In this document: positions 8,420 to 15,292 of the stretch, piece after piece
Layout of the letters: each line of letters begins with the position of its first letter
How positions within the stretch are numbered: the first letter of the stretch is position 1
DNA from: JAGVSR01 sp046074825
GTDB taxonomy: Bacteria > Pseudomonadota > Alphaproteobacteria > Rhizobiales > Hyphomicrobiaceae
Reading direction: 5' to 3'
Length of the DNA: 16,235 bases
Assembly: GCA_046074825.1 (NCBI GenBank)
Contig: JBJTOZ010000071.1
Coordinates: 1-16,235, forward strand
The notes under the pieces: generated by a model
The model's input: the letters and a program-made list of their open reading frames with translations, nothing else
Databases searched by the model: none
What the model was told of the DNA's origin: nothing
Made by a program: the position numbers and the translations under genes

Positions 8420-9667
8420 TTACAATGCTAATTTAGCTGCCTTTTGACCTGACACAACAGCACCCTCAATCGTTGCTGGGTATCCAGTTTGTGTCCAATC
8501 TCCAGCAAGAAAAAGATTACTCAACTTTGTTTGTGCTTGAGGACGCAATAAATCTTGAGCAGGCGTAGCTTTAAATGTGGCACGCTTTTCCTTGACAATT
8601 TGCCATGGCGGGAGATCAACCCTAAGACCAGAAATTGATTTAATTTCATTCCATACCATAGATGCTAATTCTTCCCTTACACAATCAATGTATTTATCCG
8701 CTGCACTAATAGTTACTGAGATGCGATGCGGAAAAGCGAAAATCCATTCTGCATATCCATTAATAACAGCTAAAATGGGAGGCAATGTTTTAGGAGGTAC
8801 AATTTTATAATGAATATTAACGATAGGACTGTATTCAGTTGGTGTTGTGAGATTTGGAATAAGGGTCTTTGCTACCCAAGGAGGTACAGATAAAATAACT
8901 TTATCTTCTCTTTTAAGTTCAAATTCATTATCATCAAAATTGAGAGAACAGACTTTTTGATTTTTAAAATGAATTGATTTCAATTGATGATTAAATTGAA
9001 TTTCAACTCCTCTAGATTTAAGAAATGCAACTGCAGGATCTACAAAGACTGAACTCAAGCCTAAGCTTGAAAGTAGAGGTTTACAGGCCTCCCCCCCTTT
9101 TATAATCGTTTTTAAAATGATCTTTGCGGCAAGTTGAGAGGATGCTTCTTCAAGATTGGTGTTTAAGGCAGCGAGTAGAACTGGATGAACAAGGTATTTA
9201 AATACCCTCTCTCTGAATGATACAAGTTGGGCTACAGGTTTATTTGTACAATAGGACCGAATGAGAAATGGTAGGAGATGAAAATAATCCCACGCACGCG
9301 TTTCAGGTACCCGCATATTTTTGTTGAAAATCCATCTAGGAAAAAAGCCTTTATTAATTTCAACCGTCCATTGAGACATATCCTTTATATCAAAAAAAGG
9401 AAATTTTGCTTTTTCAGGGACTGGCAACAAATGGTATGATTTTATTTTATTTAGGAATTCTCTAGTATGAGTATTGGATGACAGTATAAGATGATTTCCA
9501 TTGTCAATTTGAATTCCTAAAACAGGATCGAAGTACGATCGGCATCTCCCCCCCGCATAGCGAGTCATTTCATGGATAATAATTCGTCTGTCCTGCTCGA
9601 CCAGAGAAACCGCCGCCGATAAACCTGCAACACCTGCTCCAACGATATGAGTTGTTCCCTGTATCAT
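8420..9667 (-). CDS. hpnE: HpnE, hydroxysqualene dehydroxylase (FAD amine-oxidase-like)
   Basis: HpnE reduces hydroxysqualene to squalene, the last of three steps from farnesyl diphosphate. It belongs to the FAD-dependent desaturase/amine oxidase superfamily. The N-terminal Rossmann motif HIVGAGVAGLSAAVSL (residues 7-22) binds FAD, followed by YAGGRCRS and DNGNHLILSSN. Near the C-terminus the second FAD block FLAGDWTQTGYPATIEGAVVSGQKAA is intact. The 415 residues are near the usual length. Its ATG (9667) shares one base with the hpnD stop (TAATG), a classic coupling arrangement, and shc follows after 11 bases. Oddity: two runs of seven G on the coding strand, unusual in a gene this AT-rich and possible slippage points. 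Family assignment is firm; the reaction is known from characterised relatives. Confidence 0.94.
   Translation of the reverse strand: MIQGTTHIVGAGVAGLSAAVSLVEQDRRIIIHEMTRYAGGRCRSYFDPVLGIQIDNGNHLILSSNTHTREFLNKIKSYHLLPVPEKAKFPFFDIKDMSQWTVEINKGFFPRWIFNKNMRVPETRAWDYFHLLPFLIRSYCTNKPVAQLVSFRERVFKYLVHPVLLAALNTNLEEASSQLAAKIILKTIIKGGEACKPLLSSLGLSSVFVDPAVAFLKSRGVEIQFNHQLKSIHFKNQKVCSLNFDDNEFELKREDKVILSVPPWVAKTLIPNLTTPTEYSPIVNIHYKIVPPKTLPPILAVINGYAEWIFAFPHRISVTISAADKYIDCVREELASMVWNEIKSISGLRVDLPPWQIVKEKRATFKATPAQDLLRPQAQTKLSNLFLAGDWTQTGYPATIEGAVVSGQKAAKLAL
9091..9097 (-). repeat. G7 homopolymer in hpnE (internal)
   Basis: Seven consecutive G on the coding strand, encoding the Gly-Gly-Glu of IIKGGEACK by GGG GGG GAG. 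The tract is in frame as read. A one-base change here would truncate HpnE in its middle. Confidence 0.6.
9548..9554 (-). repeat. G7 homopolymer in hpnE (near 5' end)
   Basis: Seven consecutive G on the coding strand, spanning codons GCG GGG GGG of YAGGRCRS about 38 codons into hpnE. The tract is in frame as read, and slippage would abolish almost the whole protein. Confidence 0.6.
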
Positions 9668-10437
9668 TAAATGAAGCCATATTTAAAAATGGCAATAAAC
9701 ATTTGTGATTTAGGAATTGATATTTTATTTCTCGGTAAATGCCACCCACGCTTTTTAAGTTTATGAAAAAGTGATTTATAAACAGAACACATGATACGTG
9801 GAGATTTAACAAGGGAGCGAGGTATTTTTCTCATAATCCCTTCAGCTTCTTCAAAATAAAGATCTGTTATTTTGGTTATTGAGAAACATACTTTACTAAA
9901 AGAAACGTGATTTATAATTTCGGATATATTTGAATTATAAATATTCTGCTTTTTTAATTCTTCAATCGGGAGGTAAAAGCGTCCCATTTGTGCATCTTCA
10001 TCAATATCACGCAATATATTTGTAAGCTGTAGTGCACGTCCTAAGTGATGAGACAGTGCTTTACCTGATGTTTCATCTATACCGAAAATCTGGGAACTCA
10101 AGCGCCCAACTGCTGAAGCAACGCAATCACAATACCTATCTAGACTACTCCAATCATAGAAGGTATTCTGATTTCTAATATCCATCTCCATTCCATCTAA
10201 GACAGAAAAAAAATCTTCATTATTTAAATTATATTTTTGAACTACTGGTAAATATCCTTTGGTCAAATTTCCTTCGTATCGAAATTTATATAAATCATTT
10301 ATTTGACTGCGCCACAGATTAATATCTGCCAGACGCTGCTCTTTAGAAAATTCGCTATCAGCTATGTCATCCACAGAACGACAAAAAGAATACACGAGAT
10401 ATATTGCCTCTCTTTGGCTTTTTGGAAGTATCCGCAT
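9667..10437 (-). CDS. hpnD: HpnD, presqualene diphosphate synthase (likely 5' frameshift)
   Basis: Trans-isoprenyl diphosphate synthase of the squalene/phytoene synthase family. HpnD condenses two farnesyl diphosphates to presqualene diphosphate. Counting from ATG 10437 (256 residues): first Asp-rich motif SVDDIAD (21-27), CDCVASAVGRLSSQIFG (103-119), and second motif NILRDIDEDAQMGRFYLP (140-157). Both Mg/diphosphate motifs are intact. The family is usually about 280 residues and begins with a segment containing SSFY-A-MRLLP; here the frame opens directly at MRILP, preceded by an in-frame TGA and no ribosome binding site. The missing segment is present upstream one base out of register (see 10438-10517). 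So this is either a damaged gene, a sequence error, or a gene relying on recoding. The downstream frame is undamaged and ends with TAATG overlapping hpnE. Confidence 0.85.
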   Translation of the reverse strand: MRILPKSQREAIYLVYSFCRSVDDIADSEFSKEQRLADINLWRSQINDLYKFRYEGNLTKGYLPVVQKYNLNNEDFFSVLDGMEMDIRNQNTFYDWSSLDRYCDCVASAVGRLSSQIFGIDETSGKALSHHLGRALQLTNILRDIDEDAQMGRFYLPIEELKKQNIYNSNISEIINHVSFSKVCFSITKITDLYFEEAEGIMRKIPRSLVKSPRIMCSVYKSLFHKLKKRGWHLPRNKISIPKSQMFIAIFKYGFI

Positions 10438-10517
10438 TCAGAAAAAAATGAACTTTTTGATGCTCGTATTGAATGAGAGCTTCCCATTATTGGTTCGCTA
10501 GATTTCATCGGTTCCAT
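10438..10517 (-). other. hpnD: Out-of-frame 5' part of hpnD
   Basis: From ATG 10517 (or ATG 10508, or ATG 10487) the minus strand reads 26 codons ending SIRASKSSFFS, followed by GA and then the ATG of the MRILP frame. Adding one base after TCT-GA (for example one more A) gives SSFFSEMRILP, which matches the normal start of HpnD, and a total of about 283 residues. This also closes the gap to hpnC from 112 to 32 bases, in keeping with the rest of the operon. The Ser-Lys-Ser-type residues of this segment contact substrate diphosphate in the related enzyme CrtM. Confidence 0.75.
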
Positions 10518-10549
10518 CAAAAAAGTTTAATAAAGAAATATCTCGGGAT

Positions 10550-11398
10550 TTAAAAGAAATACCTTCGTGTTACGTGCCGATATGCAGCATGGACAGCAAC
10601 TAATATGCTCTCTCTTTTGTTGAGATGAACCCGATCTTTTAGGGGGTCCCTCTCCATTAGGGTACCGATAAGTCTATTTGCAAGTTTGCTAATCACAGAA
10701 ATTTCCAAAGACAATCTTTTATTTTTCACGTGGCAAGAAAAGTCTTCAAAGTTTGGCTCTAAATTGATCGTTTTGTCTATAATCGATTTAAAAACTTTCA
10801 ATAATGAGGGACAGGATTCATTTTTTGAAAGTTCATTGATACTGATCCCATTCGATAAAAATTCTGAAAGTGGGATGTAAATCCGATTAAGTTCGAAATA
10901 ATCTTTTTTACAATCTTGCAAATGATTTATTATCTGCAAGGTTGTACAGAGAGTATCACTGTATGGATATGAAGATGTATCCTCGCCATGGATATCAAGG
11001 ATAAAACGACCGACGGGATTTGCTGAATAATTGCAATAGTTTATGAGTTCATCCCATGTGTTGTAGCGATCCTTAATGACATCTTGACGAAAAGCAACAA
11101 GAAGATGTTGTGCATGTTCCGTGGATAGGCCTCTCTCTTGAAAGATAGAGCGAAGAGGTAAAGCATCAGGTGCTTCATCAGATTTACCTAATAATGTTTT
11201 CTCAAGTTTATCTAATATTTGCAACTTCACTGAAGAATTCAGTGAAGGATTATCAGCTGCATCATCAGCAGATCTTGCAAATCTATAGAATGCCTTCAAG
11301 GCAGGGCGCTGATGGGAAGAAATTAAAAAAGAAGCAACGGGGAAATTTTCGTCTTTTTCCCATTTGCCTAATTTATGGTCTTTTCGATCCGTCATCAT
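10550..11398 (-). CDS. hpnC: HpnC, hydroxysqualene synthase
   Basis: Squalene/phytoene synthase family member that converts presqualene diphosphate (from HpnD) to hydroxysqualene. From ATG 11398 (282 residues): the family N-terminus ENFPVASFLIS (17-27), first Asp motif FARSADDAADNP (40-51), YCNYSANPVGRFILDIHG (121-138), and second motif LQDCKKDYFELNRIYIP (160-176). The frame is open further up to a TTG at 11446, but that would overlap hpnB by 74 bases and add residues the family lacks. ATG 11398 or the adjacent ATG 11395 is preferred, still overlapping the hpnB 3' end by about 25 bases. hpnD follows. HpnC and HpnD share ancestry but have separate steps, so both must work for squalene to form. 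Confidence 0.92.
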   Translation of the reverse strand: MMTDRKDHKLGKWEKDENFPVASFLISSHQRPALKAFYRFARSADDAADNPSLNSSVKLQILDKLEKTLLGKSDEAPDALPLRSIFQERGLSTEHAQHLLVAFRQDVIKDRYNTWDELINYCNYSANPVGRFILDIHGEDTSSYPYSDTLCTTLQIINHLQDCKKDYFELNRIYIPLSEFLSNGISINELSKNESCPSLLKVFKSIIDKTINLEPNFEDFSCHVKNKRLSLEISVISKLANRLIGTLMERDPLKDRVHLNKRESILVAVHAAYRHVTRRYFF

Positions 11399-12551
11399 TA
11401 TTTTTAAAAGCTTGAACCCTCCCCTTCCAAAATCCTCCTTTACCAAGAAAATTTTGAAGAGCAGAGTCTAGTGTAAAAACCATATAGGTTGCCGCAATAA
11501 GCGGTAAAGACATCGATAATAAAAGAGAGCATTTATAATAACGAATTGTAGGAATAAATGTTATTGTCATTATAAGCCAAGTTAAGCATCCTAACAGGTT
11601 TAATGGGTAGGGTCCAAAGAACATCACAAACGGAGGTGAAAGGAAAGTAATTACCATTCCAAGAATTGTACCTAACAATAATAGGTACGAATTATTGAGC
11701 TGTGCAAACGCTGTCCGCGAAACCATATATCGAATTTCGTGCCAATTAGAATACTCTCGTATACTTTGAATTGTATTGGCAAAACCTAACCAAATTGGCC
11801 CATAAGGTTTGATATTTTTTGCTAAAGCACAATCATCAATCAATGATGCTTGTATCGTCGATAAACCTCCTGCTCTTTCTAATGTTAACTTATCAACAAG
11901 TAGACAACCTCCAGCTGCTGCGGATATTTTTGTATCCTTTCTGTTAACCCAAGAAAAAGGATAGATCATGTTAAAGAAATAAACAAAGGCAGGAATAAGA
12001 AATTTTTCAGCAGAACTTTGACAATGTAGTTTGACCATAAAAGAAGTCAGTAATGATTCTTTATTAAGAGCTTCTAATATAAGATTAGTGAGGGAGGCTT
12101 TCCCGTAAACTATATCAGCATCAGTAAATAAATAATACGTGCATGGTATTTGCAGCTTCTCCGCTTCTACTACTCCCTGATGAAGGGCCCATACTTTACC
12201 TGTCCATTTAGAAGAGAGAAGAGTTTTTCCAGAAAGAACACTTACGAACCTTTTGGCATTTTTTGAAATATTTTGAGCTACAGCAAATGTTGCATCTTCA
12301 CTTTCATCATCAACAACAATGATCGATAAAAATCCTTTATAGTCCTGCTCGAGAAGAGCTGGTAAACTGACAGGGAGTGTTTTCTCCTCATTTCTTGATG
12401 GAATAATAGCAACTACTGAAGGCCAAGTAGATAGATCCATTTTTGGATGATTGGTATTCTCGCACTCGCGATTAAGCCAAAAAAGACCACGAAAAAAAAA
12501 GAGATAAATCCATACAGCAAGAGAGAGAAGTGCAATAGGCCAAAAAATCAT
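11373..12551 (-). CDS. hpnB: HpnB, hopene-associated family 2 glycosyltransferase
   Basis: Membrane-anchored GT2 glycosyltransferase conserved in hopanoid clusters. Its acceptor is not established and it is probably not needed for the core skeleton. Visible in 392 residues: an N-terminal helix (about 3-20), a GT-A catalytic domain with VVAIIPSRNEE (47-56), VVDDESED (79-86), the metal/sugar-nucleotide motif FTDADIVYG (142-150), AAAGGCLLV (211-219) and LIDDCALAKNIK (237-248), then three C-terminal helices at about 285-305, 315-335 and 342-362. The tail GKGGFWKGR (370-378) is typical of the family. Start ATG 12551 comes 2 bases after the hpnA stop, so the two are surely cotranscribed. The 3' end overlaps hpnC. 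Confidence 0.92.
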   Translation of the reverse strand: MIFWPIALLSLAVWIYLFFFRGLFWLNRECENTNHPKMDLSTWPSVVAIIPSRNEEKTLPVSLPALLEQDYKGFLSIIVVDDESEDATFAVAQNISKNAKRFVSVLSGKTLLSSKWTGKVWALHQGVVEAEKLQIPCTYYLFTDADIVYGKASLTNLILEALNKESLLTSFMVKLHCQSSAEKFLIPAFVYFFNMIYPFSWVNRKDTKISAAAGGCLLVDKLTLERAGGLSTIQASLIDDCALAKNIKPYGPIWLGFANTIQSIREYSNWHEIRYMVSRTAFAQLNNSYLLLLGTILGMVITFLSPPFVMFFGPYPLNLLGCLTWLIMTITFIPTIRYYKCSLLLSMSLPLIAATYMVFTLDSALQNFLGKGGFWKGRVQAFKNNDDGSKRP

Positions 12552-12553
12552 CG

Positions 12554-13552
12554 TTAGATATAGCCTGCACTTTTAAACCATTGGAGAGCATCTTCTATCG
12601 CGATAGATGCAGAACGGACTTTATATCCTAATTGCTGTTCGGCCTTTTTAGAGGAAAAATACATGTGTTTCTTTGCCATTCGAAGGCCATCAATAGTAGC
12701 AAATGGCTCTTTCCCTGAAATACGTGCGGTTATCTGACTAGCATACGCTACTGGATAAAGAAGATAGTGGGGCAAGCGTAGAAATGGCCCCTGACGTCCT
12801 GTTAGATTTGCAATTTTCTTGAGCATCTCTGCAAGGGTCATATTTTCACCACCTAAAATATATCTCTCGCCAATCCGTCCTTTTACAAGGGCTTGAAGAT
12901 GACCTCGAGCGACATCGTCAACATGAACAATATTCAAACCCGTATCAACGAAAGCAGGCATCCTTCCTAAGGCTGCCTCTATGATTATTCGACCCGTTGG
13001 AGTAGGTCGAATATCTCGAGGGCCTATGGGTGTTGAGGGATTTACAATAATTGCAGGCAACCCTTGCTTTTTTACAAGCTCTGAGACTACCCCCTCAGCT
13101 AATACTTTACTCTTTTTATATGCACCAATAGCCTCTTTTTCATGTAAGATCTCTGTTTCATCTGTGACAGTTTTATTCAGTGGAATATTTATTGTTGCAA
13201 CGCTTGAAGTATAAATTACTTTTTGAATTTTCGCATGGAGAGCAGCCATCATTACTGTCCGGGTACCATCGACATTGTTTTGAATAATGTCATTTGGATT
13301 TGGAGCCCACAAACGGTAATCCGCGGCAACGTGAAAGACATATTGAACGCCACGCATTACCTCTAAGACACTATTGTGATCTTTGATATCACCCTCAATA
13401 ATTTCAAGAGATAATCCTTCAAGATTTTTTCTAGGACTCTCTTTACGAATAAGGGCACGAACCTTAAAGCCTGAGGAGAGTAATTCACGAGCAACTGCGG
13501 AGCCAACGAACCCTGCACCTCCAGTCAGACATACAGTTTTGTTATCATTCAA
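12554..13552 (-). CDS. hpnA: HpnA, hopanoid-associated NAD-dependent sugar epimerase/reductase
   Basis: Extended short-chain dehydrogenase of the HpnA family. It is presumed to act on the sugar-derived side chain, but the substrate is not settled. In 332 residues: NAD-binding TGGAGFVGSAVA (10-21), EGDIKD (53-58), FHVAADYRLW (73-82), catalytic YTSSVAT (114-120) and YKKSK with Tyr145 and Lys149, then NPSTPIGPRDIRPTPTGR in the substrate-binding half. The start is a TTG (13552) with GAGG nine bases upstream. No in-frame ATG lies nearby (the ATG two bases on is out of frame), so TTG is accepted. It follows ispA by 64 bases and hpnB starts 2 bases after it. Confidence 0.92.
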   Translation of the reverse strand: MNDNKTVCLTGGAGFVGSAVARELLSSGFKVRALIRKESPRKNLEGLSLEIIEGDIKDHNSVLEVMRGVQYVFHVAADYRLWAPNPNDIIQNNVDGTRTVMMAALHAKIQKVIYTSSVATINIPLNKTVTDETEILHEKEAIGAYKKSKVLAEGVVSELVKKQGLPAIIVNPSTPIGPRDIRPTPTGRIIIEAALGRMPAFVDTGLNIVHVDDVARGHLQALVKGRIGERYILGGENMTLAEMLKKIANLTGRQGPFLRLPHYLLYPVAYASQITARISGKEPFATIDGLRMAKKHMYFSSKKAEQQLGYKVRSASIAIEDALQWFKSAGYI

Positions 13553-13616
13553 AACAAAAAGCCTCGAAAAATTCTAGTTAGAAAGAGAGTAAATTTATTT
13601 CTTATTATTAGTGTAA

Positions 13617-14564
13617 CTAATGTTTACGAGTTTGCATAAAACGAACAGCATCTATCAGATAATGAGCTTCCGAACCAAATACATTTAAAGATTCAATCGC
13701 ATCTGTAGTTATTCGTTGCAACATATTTCGAGCTTCTGCTATTCCAAGTATAGAAACGAAAGTAGCCTTACCAGCAGCCGCATCCTTCCCTGTTGCTTTC
13801 CCAACTTCATCTGGCAAACCTTCTACATCCAAGAGATCATCAGCAATCTGAAATGCTAAACCGAGTGATTTTGCATAGTTTTTTATTGCTACTAATTTTT
13901 CTGATGGTGCACGCCCGAGGATTGCACCACCAACAGCAGAAAATTCAATAAGCGCTCCTGTTTTTGCATTTTGAATACCTTTCACATGATCAATAGGTTT
14001 TGTCTGCAAACCAAGATCATGTTCAGCAGTGAGATCAAGCATTTGTCCCCCAACCATTCCTGCCCGTCCTGATGCTCGAGCAAGGCCTTGAATGAGGACC
14101 GTTCTGATCAGAGGATCAGAATCGGTTTTGGGGTCAGCTAGGATTTCAAATGCGAGTGTTTGTAAGGCGTCACCAACTAGGATAGCCGTTGCTTCGTCAA
14201 AAGCCTTATGAGTTGTCAATCGCCCCCTCCGATAATCATCGTTATCCATTGCAGGCAGATCATCATGAACGAGTGAATAGCAATGGATACATTCTACTGC
14301 AGCAGCGGTATTTAATGCCGCCTCATCTGAAACACCAAATAAATTGGCACATTCCATTACAAGAAAAGGGCGAAAGCGTTTTCCAGTTGAAAGAGTTGCA
14401 TACTCCATAGCATTCCACAATCTCTGAGAAATCACATCAGAGTTAGGAAATGAGGTTAGAATGTCTTTGAGTTGCAAATCAACTTTTTGAGCACATTCTT
14501 TAAGCCTTAAATCAAAAGTATTGCAGACCTGATTCTGGTCTCTGTTTAGATTAATATCTTTCAC
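13617..14564 (-). CDS. ispA: Farnesyl diphosphate synthase (polyprenyl synthetase family)
   Basis: Makes C15 farnesyl diphosphate from dimethylallyl/geranyl diphosphate and isopentenyl diphosphate; this is the direct substrate of HpnD. In 315 residues: GKRFRP (61-66), first Asp-rich motif DDLPAMDNDD (101-110) with the two-residue Leu-Pro insertion seen in bacterial farnesyl synthases, RRGRLTTHKAFDE (112-124), GDALQTLAFEIL (131-142), and second motif FQIADDLLDVEG (238-249), then GKDAAAGKATF. The start GTG 14564 has AGAGG five bases away. It is the first gene of the hopanoid operon, suggesting dedicated precursor supply. A longer-chain product cannot be excluded from sequence alone, but the motif spacing and context favour farnesyl diphosphate. 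Confidence 0.92.
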   Translation of the reverse strand: MKDINLNRDQNQVCNTFDLRLKECAQKVDLQLKDILTSFPNSDVISQRLWNAMEYATLSTGKRFRPFLVMECANLFGVSDEAALNTAAAVECIHCYSLVHDDLPAMDNDDYRRGRLTTHKAFDEATAILVGDALQTLAFEILADPKTDSDPLIRTVLIQGLARASGRAGMVGGQMLDLTAEHDLGLQTKPIDHVKGIQNAKTGALIEFSAVGGAILGRAPSEKLVAIKNYAKSLGLAFQIADDLLDVEGLPDEVGKATGKDAAAGKATFVSILGIAEARNMLQRITTDAIESLNVFGSEAHYLIDAVRFMQTRKH

Positions 14565-14670
14565 TAATACCTCTTGAAAGAAACCACTTCAGATATGACC
14601 ATAAATCATTTTGAGCGGAAATTGAAAAGGACCCATCGTTGAGAAATAAGTGAAAGTCTAAAGTTTGAAG

Positions 14671-14699
14671 TATTTATAAAGTTAGGGAGCAGAATTCAA
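14671..14699 (-). promoter_or_regulatory. Candidate promoter of the ispA-hpn operon
   Basis: In the 172-base gap before ispA the minus strand carries TTGAAT (14699-14694), then TATAAA (14678-14673, 15-base spacer) or TAAATA (17-base spacer). It is a sigma70-like match only, about 110 bases from the GTG start. No terminator-like hairpin with a convincing T run was found between here and the MAPEG gene stop. Confidence 0.25.
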
Positions 14700-14736
14700 A
14701 ATTACATTTATAGGGATTTGGGGACTAAAAAAATCT

Positions 14737-15141
14737 TTAGAATATAAAAAACTTTAGAACGCCAACTAAAGACGCTCCCCATAAAAGAAGAGCAGCTAGC
14801 GCTTGGATTCCAAAACCAGGTCCTCTCTTTTCAGCAGCTTGTGTGTAACCTTGCATGTAAAGAATACGTCCTCCGATCCAAATCAGTCCCCCGATAGCAG
14901 CCCAAAAATCGTTCACATAATATGCGCAGAGCCACATAGAGGGTAAGAATATCGGCATCCATTCTAGTGTGTTCATTTGAACCCGAAAGGTACGCTCGAA
15001 CTCCGGACTTCCAGTCGTAGCAGGTGCCTTTATCCCAGTTTTCATCCGTGATTGAGCAACACGAATACTTGTATAAAAATAAAGTGCGACAGCTAGTAAG
15101 GTCATAAATACTGTCATATGTGGCATTTGATAATTCTCCAT
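14737..15141 (-). CDS. MAPEG family membrane protein
   Basis: Small integral membrane protein of the MAPEG family (membrane-associated proteins in eicosanoid and glutathione metabolism). Bacterial members are mostly uncharacterised, and some have glutathione transferase/peroxidase activity. Four hydrophobic segments are visible in 134 residues (about 10-27, 61-79, 80-97 and 111-132), with the family signature FERTFRVQMNTLEWMPIF (48-65) after the first, and GRILYMQGYTQAAEKRGPGF (91-110) before the last. ATG 15141 has no ribosome binding site. ATG 15126 (residue 6) has GGAG nine bases upstream and is a likely rival start. It lies on the same strand as ispA but 172 bases away, so it probably belongs to a separate transcript. 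No specific link to hopanoids is shown. Confidence 0.85.
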   Translation of the reverse strand: MENYQMPHMTVFMTLLAVALYFYTSIRVAQSRMKTGIKAPATTGSPEFERTFRVQMNTLEWMPIFLPSMWLCAYYVNDFWAAIGGLIWIGGRILYMQGYTQAAEKRGPGFGIQALAALLLWGASLVGVLKFFIF

Positions 15142-15175
15142 GTGAAAAAAGTTTTAATAAAAACCTTGATGCTCT

Positions 15176-15247
15176 ATTACAGCTAACAAAAAATGTTTTG
15201 TAATCATATTTTTCGTAATAAAAAAGTTATCTCATGAAATCTCATGA
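15176..15247. repeat. Small repeats upstream of the MAPEG gene
   Basis: The 151-base gap between the GH3 and MAPEG genes has an imperfect inverted repeat (ATTACA 15176-15181 with TGTAAT 15199-15204, inner AACA/TGTT). It also has a tandem ATCTCATGA (15229-15237 and 15239-15247) with a 10-base period, each copy containing the palindrome TCATGA. The spacing of about one helical turn is compatible with a repressor site, but function is unknown. Confidence 0.35.
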
Positions 15248-15292
15248 TTGAATATTAATCTAGTCTAATAATTTTTAAAAATCTGAGAACAA

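Noticed and set aside
10438..10450. Programmed frameshifting or transcription slippage at the T7 run in hpnD
   Set aside because: Gain or loss of bases within the T run places the ribosome in the frame that reads TTC TGA just before the ATG, so it terminates; no canonical slippery heptamer sits in frame.
11434..11440. A perfect AAGGAGG on the minus strand as the hpnC ribosome binding site
   Set aside because: It encodes the conserved GKGGF tail of HpnB and is about 35 bases from ATG 11398, too far to act.
13607..13621. ATTAGT-gta-ACTAAT hairpin at the ispA stop as a terminator
   Set aside because: Six AT-rich pairs with no T run after it on the minus strand; ispA and hpnA look cotranscribed.
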